From contig JADWQD010000012.1 of assembly GCA_016110215.1 (NCBI GenBank), positions 620,001-684,000 on the forward strand: 64,000 nucleotides of DNA, written 5' to 3'. The translations under genes and the position numbers were made by a program. A model generated the notes under the pieces. That model did not search any database. It worked only from the letters and a program-made list of their open reading frames with translations, and was not told the origin of the DNA. Shown in pieces: positions 42,193 through 52,724 of this stretch. Every line of letters starts with the position of its first letter. The first letter of the stretch is position 1. This stretch comes from Capronia americana. Lineage: Eukaryota; Ascomycota; Eurotiomycetes; Chaetothyriales; Herpotrichiellaceae.

Positions 42193-43745
42193 CTAGCTAA
42201 GACGACCGTGGATGATTGATAGGCCTCCTTCAGAACGCCAAAACGTGCCTTCGGGATAACTATATTCTGTGATGGCGCTCCCTTTGAACTCAACACTGTA
42301 ACCGAACTCCATGGGCGTCACGAAGAAGCCATCGCGCGTCTGCAACGGCGTCGTCAAAACGTGGTTGAAGGTGGTGATGTTCTCGAGCATGCTTTGCTTT
42401 CCGGCCACGCAGAGGTAGTCGACCAAAGAGAGATGCTGTGTATATTCGTTCAAGCCGATACCGCCGCTATGAGGGACGACAGGCACCCCGAACCTGCGAC
42501 CCGGTCAGCTGTCGTGCCTTGTTGCTCTCAGACGAGGCCACCTACTTTGCCGCCATCAAAAGGACGGCCAGCACCTCATTAACGCCTCCAAGACGACATG
42601 CATCAATTTGGCACACGTCGATGGCCTGCGCCTGCATCAGTTGCTTGAAGATCACGCGGTTTTGGCACATTTCTCCAGTTGCGACCCCGATTCCGTACGG
42701 TCTGAGCGCTTTTCGGACGGCAGCATGTCCGAGGATGTCGTCGGGCGATGTCGGTTCCTCGATGAACCTTCAGGATAGCCAGTGTCAACGGAGACAGATG
42801 CTGTGAAAAAGGCAGCGAGGAAGCGAACTTACACTGGTTTGAATTCCGCGAGCTGCGTCATCCACTCAATGGCCTCCGAGACACCCCAGACCTGGTTCGC
42901 GTCCACCATCAATGTCTTGTCCTCACCCATCATTTCTCTGGCGATTCGACACCTCCGCTTATCGTCCTCCAGGTCCCTCCCGACCTTTAATTTGAACTTG
43001 TCGTGGCCGGCTGCAAGAAGGTCCTGCATCAATTTTCGCATCTTCTCGTCCGAATAGCCTAGCCACCCAGCCTCGGTCGAGTACGCAGGAACTGCACGGT
43101 TGGCCTCCGCATTCCTTAGCCTTTGTGGTTTCGACGCCTGCTGCGACCTCAACAGCTCGACGGCTTCCTCCTTTGTGATGGCGTCTTCGATGTACCGGAA
43201 ATCTATGCACCTGACGAACTCCTCGGGCGTCATATCCGAGATCAGCTTCCATACGGGCTTCTTCTCCGCCCTGCCCCAGAGATCCCACAGAGCGTTGACA
43301 CACGCCGAAAGCCCTAGATGTACCACCCCTTTCTCAGGACCTACCCATCGAAACTGAGAATCCGCGACAAGGAATCGCCACGTCTTGCCCATGTCCGCGA
43401 TCAACTCTGCCAGCGTCTTGCCGACCAGCCGTTCCGCTATGGTCGCGGCGGCCCGGCACACCAGGTCGTTTCCTCGGCCAATCGTGAATGAGAAGCCATG
43501 GCCCGTCAGATCGGAGCTCGTTTTGAGAACAATGTACGCGGCACTGTAGTCAGGGGCGCCATGCATAGCATCTGAGCCAGCAGAGCTCAGGCTCGTCGGG
43601 AACCGTAGGTCTTACCCAGAACTTAGAACTGTCTTGACCTAAGAAGTAGGACTCGAGGAATGAACTCACCAAAGATCTCGAACCCCTGGATAGCAATCTC
43701 GGGGGCATCGGCGTCAGGATGCTGTATCCCATTTTGTATTCCCAT
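42193..43745 (-). CDS. Enolase-superfamily sugar-acid dehydratase (L-galactonate/L-fuconate dehydratase-like)
   Basis: Four exons, 43745-43670, 43610-42833, 42767-42546 and 42493-42193, give 458 residues; introns are 59, 65 and 52 nt and phases close exactly. The mandelate-racemase/enolase active site is complete: K-x-K in 'FKLKVGRDL', metal-binding Asp in 'LMVDANQVW', Glu in 'FIEEPTSPDD' and 'GVATGEMCQNR', and the catalytic His in 'PVVPHSGGIGLNEYTQH'. 'VRCIDFRYIEDAITKEEAV' and 'VDSQFRW'-type positions match the branch including fungal L-galactonate dehydratase and human ENOSF1 (L-fuconate dehydratase). The substrate cannot be fixed; galacturonate catabolism or a similar sugar-acid route is likely. 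It lies directly upstream of a Zn2Cys6 regulator. Confidence 0.9.
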
Positions 43746-45054
43746 GATTCGCGCTTTTAGTGATTTCGGGACAATTTGATCGAAGTCCAAACGAACCACC
43801 ACTGTAGCCGCACTGCGAGATGTCTGCTCCGAACTGTCCTCCAGTAGTCCGCAAAAAGAAATGGAAGTTTTGATCGCTCTTGCAAGAGAAATGAATGGAA
43901 GCGAAGTCCGAGACTCTAGAGCATTGAATCTGGCCGGCCACGATCTATCAATGAAATAATAGGATACATAACATACATAACCAGGCCTTTCCCCTCCCTT
44001 CCGGACCCCCCGTGCCTTTATGTCTTCCCGGGCTACACCCTATTTGTGTCAACCCCTGCTCTCCATCCTCGGGGAAGCAGATCTTCGGTAGGTACGGAGC
44101 CATGTTGATGTAATAACTAAGGGTTGATCTTGCTCTCCAAATCGAATCCCTCGTACCGACGAAGGACCGAGATGCCGAAACTCCGCGCGTGATTGGCTTG
44201 AGCAATTAGATATGGTAGGTACTATTGTAGATACCTACCTAGTTAGTGGTCTGCTGAGTAGCCGGGGACGACATTGGAATCTCACAGTGTGGTTTTGTCT
44301 TGTTGCCGCAAAAATGGAGTTTTGTGTCCTTCCTATAAAGGTACTGTAAGGTCAAGGTACGGGTGAAAAGGGTAGGCTACTAGTGGGTCAGGTACGCGAG
44401 AATAGGTTTGACTGTACTCCATACCCCGTCGTGCCCGTGGAGAGATGACCCGAGGGTTCGCACAGGATCAATCCGTAAGAGAAGAATCATTCCGGCGGGT
44501 GAATACTGTTTGGAGTGGCGGCCGCAAAGGGGCATGGTTGCTCGGAAGCCATCCTATTAGTGCCACCTATATAGCAGTATTTCAGTCCTGACCTCCGTCG
44601 GTGTCCCTGGAAACTAGCCAGCGTAGAGGTCAGCTCTGCAGACAGATGATGGTGGGGGCAGGTCGCCGGGTGTATGTTTGTGTGTGGAACTATGAAACAC
44701 CAGAGGACAGAGGATGGAGTATAGAATAAAGAATACAGTTGGACTACTTCTGGCAGCATAATAAGTGGTACGTACAGTTCTCGGTCGTCAAAGACACAAA
44801 TCACACATATTAACTTGAGTGGTAGATCCACATGCTACAATAACATATCCTACCATTCCGTTACGAGCCGCTTCGCTCTGGCGTTCATTTTCCCAGTCAA
44901 TTCCCTGTAGATCAACCTGTCATGTCATATCGTGTCATATCACGCCTGGAAGCTTGTCCCAAATCCTGGACCGCTCACATAAAAATATCATATCCAAGTC
45001 CTATCCATATCGTTCGTCATGACCAATAAGCCGAAAAAGCCCGTCGTCGACTCC
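43746..45054. other. Spacer, no gene
   Basis: 1.3 kb between the dehydratase start (-) and the 3' end of the membrane-protein gene (-). Frames up to about 110 codons lack family marks. It should contain the dehydratase promoter. Repeated GTCATATC words occur near 44921-44942. Confidence 0.45.
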
Positions 45055-46977
45055 TTAGGGTTGTGCGTCCATGGCCTCCATGGTTGTAGGGGACTGCGTC
45101 ATAGTCGTCGAAGGATCAATGTGAGCAAACCCCATCGTGCTGGAATGCGTGTTTACCCGAGGGAGGGATGCGCGGGATACAGATGTCGTGGCGTTGTTGT
45201 TATTGTCAGCGACAGGTTGTGCGTCGCTGCTCGCAGGAAAGGCAGAGCTAGTCGCTGTGACTGAGCCGCTCTGGCGAGGCTGGGGTGGAGGGGGAGGCGG
45301 AGCTGCAGCCGGAAGCTGAGGCTGAGGGGCACTCGTCTGTCCGTCAGGCATGCCTAGAATCGCCTCTGTTGCCGTTCTGTTCGGTCTGTCGAAGCGCTTG
45401 ATGTGGTCATCCCCTGAGCTCTGAGGGCCTCGCGCTGGGGAGTCGACATACTGTGGGCCCATGGCGTCGCGGCCCTCCTTGAGTGCGTGTTTCTTCTTCT
45501 TGTACGTCTCCCACCATGACTTGTTGCCACCGCGGATATGGGGAAAGAGGTCCCACTTGTCCATGCTCTCTTCCTCGTCCCGCGTAAGTGCCAGCCAGGC
45601 GTAGAGATCTTGTCTCTTCTTGGATCGGCCCTGGTCTGCTGGCGGTCCTCCGCTGACCCATTTCGTTGCGTCGCCGGTCCCCTCCGTGTGAAGCTCATAC
45701 GCCTCCGGCCACTCGTACACCTCTGCCTTTAGGCGGGAGCCGATCCAGCATTCCCGAACCTTGCGGAACTTCTTCGCATTCGCCTGTTCTGCAGTGCTTT
45801 GGTTTGAGCTGGGCTTACTAGCTTCGCCATGGTTGTGCAGGATGCCGTTCTTCCAGCCGGTGAAGGTTTCCATCCATTCCGAGTCGTCGCATCCAGTCTT
45901 CTTAATAAGCAGCAGCGTCGGCAGAACAATGAGCAACACTGTGTATATCTGGGTGGCTAAGTCCGCCATGCCAATAGCGACGATGTGTACGGCAAAGGCA
46001 AACCATCCAATCATCCTCAGGGCGAAATAGCTCTTGGGGTTCAGGATGAGCGGACCCTCGATGAAGAGAGACGGCGGCATGACCAGCTCCTGCGGCATCT
46101 CCAAAGTGACGGCTTTCGAGTCGGATTGAATGATAAGGACTTTGATCGGCTTGCCTTCCCAGACCTCTTTATATTTGCCGTTTGGGTCCGGTTTCTTGTG
46201 CGTCTCCACTGCATGGACCTGTTGAGCTGCGTGCTTGTGCCCGTTCGTAGGGCTGGACGAGTCACTATGACTGGATTGATTTTCGTTGACGGACGGCGGT
46301 GGATCTGGTTTCCTGAGTCTCAGACCACCGTTCTTTCGGCCTATACTTCTGTGCTTCCAGTCCTTGTACTCGTACCGATGGGCCTCGTAGGAATCACCCG
46401 TAGGGGGCTCGAAACTCGCGACCGCCTTATCGATCATGGCATCCACGGCGAGGCGCTGCTGGCCAATCACATAAACGCGAACAATGATGGAGATAATCAT
46501 CGCGATGGCGTTGGCGAAGCCATACCAGTCCGCCGACAGAATGGTCCCCGCGACGAGGAAGCCATTCAAAACCAGGCCAATGAGGACTGAAACGGTTATG
46601 TCGGTCTTACGCGACCTCGGCGGCGTGACGGTCCAGACTACATAGTTGCGAGTGACCTCGAAGTTCTGCGAGAGCATCCATCGCGTTAGCCAGGCAGCAA
46701 GGTCCGTTGTGTGGATGCCCTGCGAGATGTTGTAGAGGTTCCAGCCCGCCGCTTTCTCGGTAAAGCGATCTCCAGCAATGACATAAGCGCCGAGCAAGGG
46801 CAGATACTCGAGGTAGGCGCTGGCAACCAGTCGTCCAACAGCCGCATTGATCTCTTCAGCTCCCAGCAAGGTAACTAGACCAAGAGCATCAATGTTGAAA
46901 GGTGACCAATGGCGGAGGACATGCCAGGGTGCCCACAAAGGTCCTTCAGTAGCGGCTGAGTCGACAGGGGACGCCAT
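45055..46977 (-). CDS. Conserved-looking fungal integral membrane protein, function unknown
   Basis: Intronless, 640 residues, from the ATG at 46977. I do not recognise the family. The N-terminal half has hydrophobic segments at about residues 28-66 ('LGLVTLLGAEEINAAVG' through 'YLPLLGAYVIAG'), 130-150 ('ITVSVLIGLVLNGFLVAGTI') and 160-177 ('AIAMIISIIVRVYVIG'). A hydrophilic loop follows, then further segments around 318-360 ('MIGWFAFAVHIVAIGMADL', 'YTVLLIVLPTLLLI'). The C-terminal 250 residues are soluble, charged, and end in a low-complexity Pro/Ala/Ser tail ('AAAPPPPPPQPRQSGS'). Roughly five membrane passes with a cytosolic tail are likely. No transport or enzyme motif is visible. Confidence 0.85.
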   Translation of the reverse strand: MASPVDSAATEGPLWAPWHVLRHWSPFNIDALGLVTLLGAEEINAAVGRLVASAYLEYLPLLGAYVIAGDRFTEKAAGWNLYNISQGIHTTDLAAWLTRWMLSQNFEVTRNYVVWTVTPPRSRKTDITVSVLIGLVLNGFLVAGTILSADWYGFANAIAMIISIIVRVYVIGQQRLAVDAMIDKAVASFEPPTGDSYEAHRYEYKDWKHRSIGRKNGGLRLRKPDPPPSVNENQSSHSDSSSPTNGHKHAAQQVHAVETHKKPDPNGKYKEVWEGKPIKVLIIQSDSKAVTLEMPQELVMPPSLFIEGPLILNPKSYFALRMIGWFAFAVHIVAIGMADLATQIYTVLLIVLPTLLLIKKTGCDDSEWMETFTGWKNGILHNHGEASKPSSNQSTAEQANAKKFRKVRECWIGSRLKAEVYEWPEAYELHTEGTGDATKWVSGGPPADQGRSKKRQDLYAWLALTRDEEESMDKWDLFPHIRGGNKSWWETYKKKKHALKEGRDAMGPQYVDSPARGPQSSGDDHIKRFDRPNRTATEAILGMPDGQTSAPQPQLPAAAPPPPPPQPRQSGSVTATSSAFPASSDAQPVADNNNNATTSVSRASLPRVNTHSSTMGFAHIDPSTTMTQSPTTMEAMDAQP

Positions 46978-48415
46978 ACCGATGATTTGATAAGGTTCTG
47001 ACGAGCGATCGGAGGATTTGCTTAGGAGCGGACCGTCGCTTGGATGTTAGCCAGGGAACCGCGGCCGGGTTTCCACTCAGTAGAGGCGTCGAGAATCCAT
47101 CACCATGCTAATCAAACGCGAAAAAGACACGGTAAGGGTGAATGCAGAGGAGAAAGAAGACGAAGAAGAAGAGAAAAGGAAATCGGCCTGAGGCTGAAGG
47201 AGCTGCTGCCTTTCCCACGCAACCAGTTTCTTAATGTTAAGCGACCCGAGTCTCGAGTGTCTGGGCGATTTCAGGCCCAAAGGGCGGCTGGAAGACTCGC
47301 CTAACTAGACGCCGGGGTCGAAATCCTAACCCATAATGGCATCGCCTGTCTCAGCCTCATGCCGGAACACGACGTACAGTCCCGAGTCAAGTGAGTTTAG
47401 AGACCTTTGCATTGAGGAAATGCTTCGACTCCCACTGAACGACGACCTAGATTTTGATGGGAAAGCGCGGACCCGACAGGGAGTCGGAACACGCTCCACA
47501 CAACTCGAAAGAAATAATATCCTTGGATGTGACGAACAGCTCCCGACAAATTGGCAAGCCTAAGAAGGCTGGTCGTCATTTGTCGCTAGGGTTTCGGTGC
47601 CGAGCCCATTTACACCCAGGCACTGTTCCCAAGCCTCACCGGTTCACGCTACACCATACGCTCCCACCCAAACGTGCAGGTCTCGCTGTATGATGATGAA
47701 CGTCACGACCAAAACCGCATCGCTCTGGACTGGACGCTGAGGGAGAAGCTAGTGTGAAATCTGAGACGGGCCATGGAAGAGCAAAGCACGTTGTATGGAA
47801 ATAGACCGGCAGGGTGGCCGTCTTGAAAGGTTTGAAAGCAATACACCAGTGAAAATACCACAGATTGACACGGGGAGGCAGTATCTAAGGTTAATATGTG
47901 ACTTAGGGGCTACCCTCATGGAAAATGTGCAAGCAGGTAAATCACAAACCGTCAAGGTACAAAAGTGAAGAGGAAATATTGGACTGGATCACAGGAGTCT
48001 TCAGGTGAATTCTTGGCTTATTTTGCCTTCCTATCTGCGAGCTTTGCGCTGTGAGCTTCGAGGCCCACATGAGCTTAAGTTTTAAGCACAAGCTACTCGA
48101 GCTGCCACAAGCAAGGCTGGGCAACGGTCAAGTACATCCCTTCATCTCCCGCACAGGGCTTTCCCTCTACCAGAGGAGGAACGAGTGATTCCCAGGTAAA
48201 GTATCTTTCCCTCGTGAGTGCCGGAGACTTTCGGCCTTGAATGCAGTGCTGTGGTGTTGTGTGCGTGGTGGAAGGGTGAATGTCCGTCGCATTTGACGTG
48301 GCTGTCTCTTCTGGAATATGGTCTGTGAATGTCGGGCTAGATCTGTCGCAAAGCTGGCGTAGCGGTCGGGCATTTCGATTTTTTCCCTGCATCATCGAAT
48401 CGCGCGACCAGCACC
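46978..48415. other. Spacer, no gene
   Basis: 1.4 kb. The left end is the promoter of the membrane-protein gene, with a GA-rich tract (GAAGAAGAAGAGAAAAGG-like) near 47155-47180; the right end is the 3' region of the ribosomal protein gene. No supported frame or structure was recognised. Confidence 0.45.
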
Positions 48416-49372
48416 TTACCAACCAGTTGCAGCACCAGCGCCAGCAGCAGCCTCTTGGGCCCAATCACCACCAGCAGTGCCTGGATCGTTCCATGTGGCG
48501 TCAGCCTGCGGCGCGCCCTCAATACCTGGCGCTGCAGCAGGCTCGCCAGTCCAGTCTGCGTTGTCGGTGAATCCACGGTCGACTGCGGCGGGACCAGCCT
48601 CCTCAACTCCGGGGACCTTCTCCTCTTCCTTCTGTTCCTCAGCTTCAGGATCGCGGTAGAAGTACAAATCCACGACGACATCCCACTCGATCTCTCGGCT
48701 GGAGAGCGTACCACGCAGGCGCAGCACCTCGCGAGCCAATAGCCACCAGATCAAACCGATTGCGTGTCTTCCCTTGTTGTTCGTGGGAATCGCAACGTCG
48801 ACGAACTCGGTCGGCGAATCGGTGTCGCAGAGGGCAATGACGGGGATGTTCACGTAGGAGGCTTCCTTGATGGCTTGGGCGTCGGTGCGCGGGTCGGTGA
48901 CGATGATCAGGCGGGGTTCCTTGAACGAGCGGGTGATGTAGTTGGTGAAGTTACCGGGGGTGAAGCGGCCGGCAATGGCGACAGCTCCCGTGTGGGCGGC
49001 AAATTTCAGCACCGCACGTTGGCCGTAGGGTCGGGCGGAGATCACGCAAATGTCGGCTGGGTTGTCGACGGCGGCAATGATACGGGCTGCGAGAACGATT
49101 TTCTCCCTGCGAGGGAAGGGGGTCAGTTGAGGTTCATACCGGTGCAACATCGCTGGCTCTGCATTTCTGGAGAGGCGTAGCTCGGGGGTGGTTTATTACC
49201 AGGTCTTTGAGATGTTGATGACATTGATACCGTCGGGACGAGTCTTCCACAGGTATGGCTCCATGTGAACCTGCAGGTTCTTGGATCCCAAGTGACATTG
49301 AGCCGCAAGGAGCATCTCAATGTCCTGAGATGTAGGATTGAAGATGGAGGGAAGATTTGCTGGGCTCGCCAT
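48416..49372 (-). CDS. RPS0: 40S ribosomal protein S0 (uS2)
   Basis: Cytosolic small-subunit protein uS2, needed for 40S assembly. Exon 1 is 49372-49200 and exon 2 is 49106-48416, joined across a 93-nt intron that splits the Trp codon in 'NISKT-W-EKIVLAARII'; total 287 residues. Family marks include 'MLLAAQCHLGSKNLQVHM', 'GRFTPGNFTNYITRSFKEPR', 'LIIVTDPRTDAQAIKEASY', 'IPTNNKGRHAIGLIWWLLAR' and 'LRLRGTL'. The acidic tail ('EEQKEEEKVPGVEEAG') and three spaced Trp motifs ('ADWTGEP', 'ATWNDPG', 'GDWAQEA') are usual for fungal S0. The last codons read TGG-TAA, and TGGTAAGG also looks like a donor site, so a tiny extra 3' exon is possible. Confidence 0.95.
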
Positions 49373-49648
49373 GGTTGCGACTGAGTTCTTTGATCAGCCG
49401 AGAGGCGAGTTGTAGAGAGCGAGCGGTGCTGAGGTGTGGAAGTTCGAAGCTGATTTGATCGCGAAGGTCGAAATGAGGAAATCTGTGTGTGGGATCTCGA
49501 AATCTTGGCGTTAAACGGCGCTAACCTCCCATTGGCCAATGGCTTTTCGGAGATACTTTTCTGCGACAGGAGTTCAAGTTGACGCTGGAGAAACTTGGGA
49601 CACGAAGACTGCATTGACTTCCCATCTAACAGAACATCATCGTTGATC
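49373..49648. promoter_or_regulatory. Divergent promoter shared by RPS0 and mitoribosomal S15
   Basis: Only 276 bp separate the two start codons, so the promoters must overlap. One gene makes a cytosolic and the other a mitochondrial small-subunit protein. No TATA box is obvious. 'CATTGGCCAATGG' at about 49533-49545 is a palindrome containing inverted CCAAT boxes (ATTGG and CCAAT), a plausible HAP/CBF-type site. Confidence 0.65.
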
Positions 49649-50647
49649 ATGCCGCCGCGGATATCGACCGCTGTGTCGAGCAGCATCTTCAGTTGTTGGT
49701 TGAGCATCACCTCTTTCTAGTCATCTACTGACAATCAACCAGTGACCAGTCTCCTCCAGAGCTTGCCCTTGGCAACACGGAGTCAAGCACTGACAAAGTG
49801 CTCAACATGCCTCTTCTCAACCACAGCTCCCCTCGAAGCAAAGCGCGCGAAGAAACGGAAAGTCAGGAAACATCTCGACCCTTACCGACTGGCCCAAGCA
49901 CGACAGCGCAAATCAGCCAACTTGGCACGACAAACGATCCTACAGGCTGAGCGCAAGCTGGAGGAAGGCGACCCCGTCAAGTCACGACCCACTCCGTTCA
50001 TCAACTCGCTGCAGCCAAATGCCCCGATCGCAACAATTCGAGAGTCCTACCTCAACTATTTCCTCAAGCCAGAGGACGTGCAAAAGACACTCGAGCACTC
50101 CAGGTGGCTCACGGAGCCGCTCCCAGAATCCCACCAGCTCGTTGGAGCAGAAGAAAGACTTACACAACGGATACAAGAACATGCAGCTTCCCACGAGAAC
50201 GCCTCAAGGGCTTTGCTGGCCATCGCGTCGCTGGAAAACGCAAGCAGCAAGAATCGGACCCAGATCAACATTCAGAGGTGCATTGAGGAGTTCGGCCGGC
50301 ACAACACCGACGGAGTTTTAGCACCGGGGCTTCAAAGCAAGCAGACGGCCAAGAACGCGGATACAGGCGGCGCGGACGCGACCGCCACTGCTAAGAGGAT
50401 TGGAGCAGACACCGGGTCCTCCGAAGTGCAGATTGCGATTTTGACGGCAAAGATCAACATCCTTGCGAACAATCTGAAGGCAAACAAGGACAAGAGCAAC
50501 AAACGTCGACTGAGAATGATGGTACACAAGAGGCAGAAGCTGATGGCGTATCTCAGAAGGCAGGACAGAGGAGGCCCAAGGTGGCAGAATGTTGTTGAAA
50601 AGCTCGGCCTCAACGACGCCATGTGGAAAGGGGAGATCAGCTTGTAA
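49649..50647 (+). CDS. MRPS28: Mitochondrial ribosomal protein S15 (uS15m, Mrps28-like)
   Basis: Component of the mitochondrial small ribosomal subunit. The main exon is 49743-50647. I add a 43-nt first exon, 49649-49691 (M-P-P-R-I-S-T-A...), because it gives an ATG, keeps phase over a 51-nt intron ending CCAG, and supplies an Arg/Ser-rich presequence; its donor GTTGTT is atypical, so this exon is less certain. Total 315 residues. The S15 domain is at the C-terminus: 'GADTGSSEVQIAILTAKINILANNLK', split here as 'DTGSSEVQIAILTAKI' and 'LANNLKANKDKSNKRRLR', then 'MVHKRQKLMAYLRR'. The long N-terminal extension is usual for mitochondrial S15. Confidence 0.9.
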
Positions 50648-50731
50648 AGTATCGTGTCCGACCCAAGCATTGTATAACCATGCCGCAAACTTTGTCCATA
50701 TATCGGTGGACACGAGTTTCCAATTCTGTCT

Positions 50732-51661
50732 TCAGCTCACGCCTCGCCCTCCATCGACATCAAATGCCGCGCCAGTGATATACTCTGCCTCGTCGGACGC
50801 AAGGAAGCACACCATGTTCGCAACATCAGCTGGTTGACATACGCGACCAAGGGGGATAGTTCCCAGCAACCTCGCGCGACCTTCCGGTGTGTCCTGTCCT
50901 CCAAGGACTCTTCCAAGCCTGTCCGATATCAGCTTCCATGCTTCTCAGGGAGGCACAGGGTACTTGCATTGCCGTCTCCCCAACTGCTGGTCGAATACAG
51001 TTGTACCTGATTCCGTCAACCGCATATTCGGCCGCGAGACCCTTTGTTGCCTGGGACAGCATCATCAGTAAGGTGAATCTGCGCTCGCCGATGTTCAAGG
51101 GCTGGAACCCACCACTGTCACCGCCCCTTTGCTACTCGCATACCACACGAGATTCGGCCGCGGTCTCGGCTCGCTGATACTGCTTAAATTGATGAACAAG
51201 CCTTTCTGTCCGTGCTCCTTCCACCACGGAACAATGACCTTGGTGCTCAGATACAACGGCTTCACATTGACCCTGAAGACCCTGTCGAATTCGTCCTCGG
51301 CCATCTCATGGCTCGGCCCGGCGAGATGCACCACGCCTGCACAGTTGACCACCACGTCTAGACGGTTGTTGCCCAGGGAGAGAGCGCTGGAAAGGATGTT
51401 CTGCCAGGACGCGAGCTGGGTTATGTCGGCTCTTATGGAGTCGACCTTGCCCGGATTCGAGGAGCAAAGGGAGACTGTCTCCCCGTTGGCGACTTCGTTG
51501 ATATCCACGGCAAGGACTGTGGCGGACTCGGCCGTAAGCTTCTGGACGATCTGGAGAGATGGACGTGTGTTAGATCTGCGTTGTTTGGCATCTCCGCTCT
51601 GAACCCCCGTGCCCAATAACATATATCGTGTATATTTCATTGCTTCTGCATTACCCCCCTC

Positions 51662-51692
<31 letters not shown>

Positions 51693-51848
51693 CCCTCTCT
51701 CTCTCGCTTCCTTGGAGGTTTTATATGTCTTCCACCCCCCAACGGAGCCTCATACTACAGAAGAGCTGGCCATGGACTGACTTACACCTCTTCCAAATCC
51801 AGCTCCCGCACCAGTCACAACGATCACTTTCCCCGCAAGGCGGCCCAT
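50732..51848 (-). CDS. Short-chain dehydrogenase/reductase (SDR), with a GC-AG intron
   Basis: Four exons, 51848-51786, 51550-51113, 51050-50968 and 50918-50732, give 256 residues, the classical SDR length. The Rossmann motif 'TGAGAGFGRG' is at residues 11-20, 'NCAGVVHLAGP' follows, and the catalytic Ser-Tyr-Lys is in 'FINLSSISEPRP' and 'WYASSKGAV'. After 'ATKGLAAEYAVDGIRYNCIRP' the chain continues 'GETAM-LGRVLGGQDTPEG' and ends 'YITGAAFDVDGGRGVS'. Joining the last two parts in frame requires intron 3 (50967-50919, 49 nt) to begin GCAAGT, the consensus of rare GC-AG introns; no GT donor gives the right phase. Intron 1 (235 nt) carries a long GA/CT microsatellite. Substrate unknown. Confidence 0.9.
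51659..51705. repeat. CT/GA microsatellite inside SDR intron 1
   Basis: A 47-bp tract of almost pure CT dinucleotides, interrupted by three CCC steps. It lies within the first intron of the SDR gene, so on the coding strand it is a GA-rich purine tract. Such tracts are length-polymorphic. Confidence 0.95.
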
Positions 51849-52724
51849 GACTGATTCACAATGGTAAGGTTCGAGCGGGTAGAGACAGAGACGGATCACA
51901 ACTTCAAACAGGCAAATCAATAGCGCTGGCCGTAGGCCGTGAAACGAGACCGTAGCAGAGGACTTTGGACGAGCAGAACCAGTTTAAAAGAGTAACGAGT
52001 CTGTCACTGGGACAATTACGTAGAGGTTGGGTTTCTCATATGGACTTGTCTCTTAAATAACCTCGTCACCACAGAGTACTCGTACCCGTACTTTCTGTAC
52101 ATACCTAGGTAGGTTACTCCGCTCTCGAAGTCTGTTGCCCTTTGTCCGTAGCATTTTTGCGGAGAACAATGACCGAGGGAGCGGCGAGCGGGGAGGGGGG
52201 GCCCAGGGTACACGACACGATGTATGTCCGTCCTCACTATCCGCATACTGTCTTGCATAGTGGCGTGCCGACGGTTTGCAGGCCTAGGTATAGGCCGGAC
52301 ATGAAGATGTCGTAGACAAACGTCTGTGCTGGTCGCAGTGGTATAGCCTTCTCAAGGGAACGGATCTATTTACCTACTGCCCGCATATCCCCTGGGTACT
52401 AGGTGTCTGTGCAACATAATTACGGGTTCGGGTAAGGATGGGGATTTTGTATTGATACTTCCTGAGCTCGCTGTGCGTATGGACGTCGAATAGATGGTTA
52501 TCCCACGCGGGCGCGCCGGAGAGAGATGGAAACTTGGCTCCGAGAGGGCGAATACCATCCTTGTATGCATGGTCTGTCTGTCTGTCTCTCTGTGTGTCTA
52601 CTTCAACCATCAGCTCACCCCTTTCACGGAAACCAATCGCCCATAATGCCCTTCTCCAAGATCTGATCAGCGATGCCGCCGTCGGGATCCTATCGCTAGG
52701 TAGGTCTAAGTCCAGTGGAGGGGT
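51849..52724. other. Spacer, no gene
   Basis: About 880 bp: SDR promoter on the left and cyclophilin 3' region on the right. Contains GTACTCGTAC at 52076-52085 and a short GTCT/GT simple repeat near 52572-52597. No supported gene. Confidence 0.5.
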
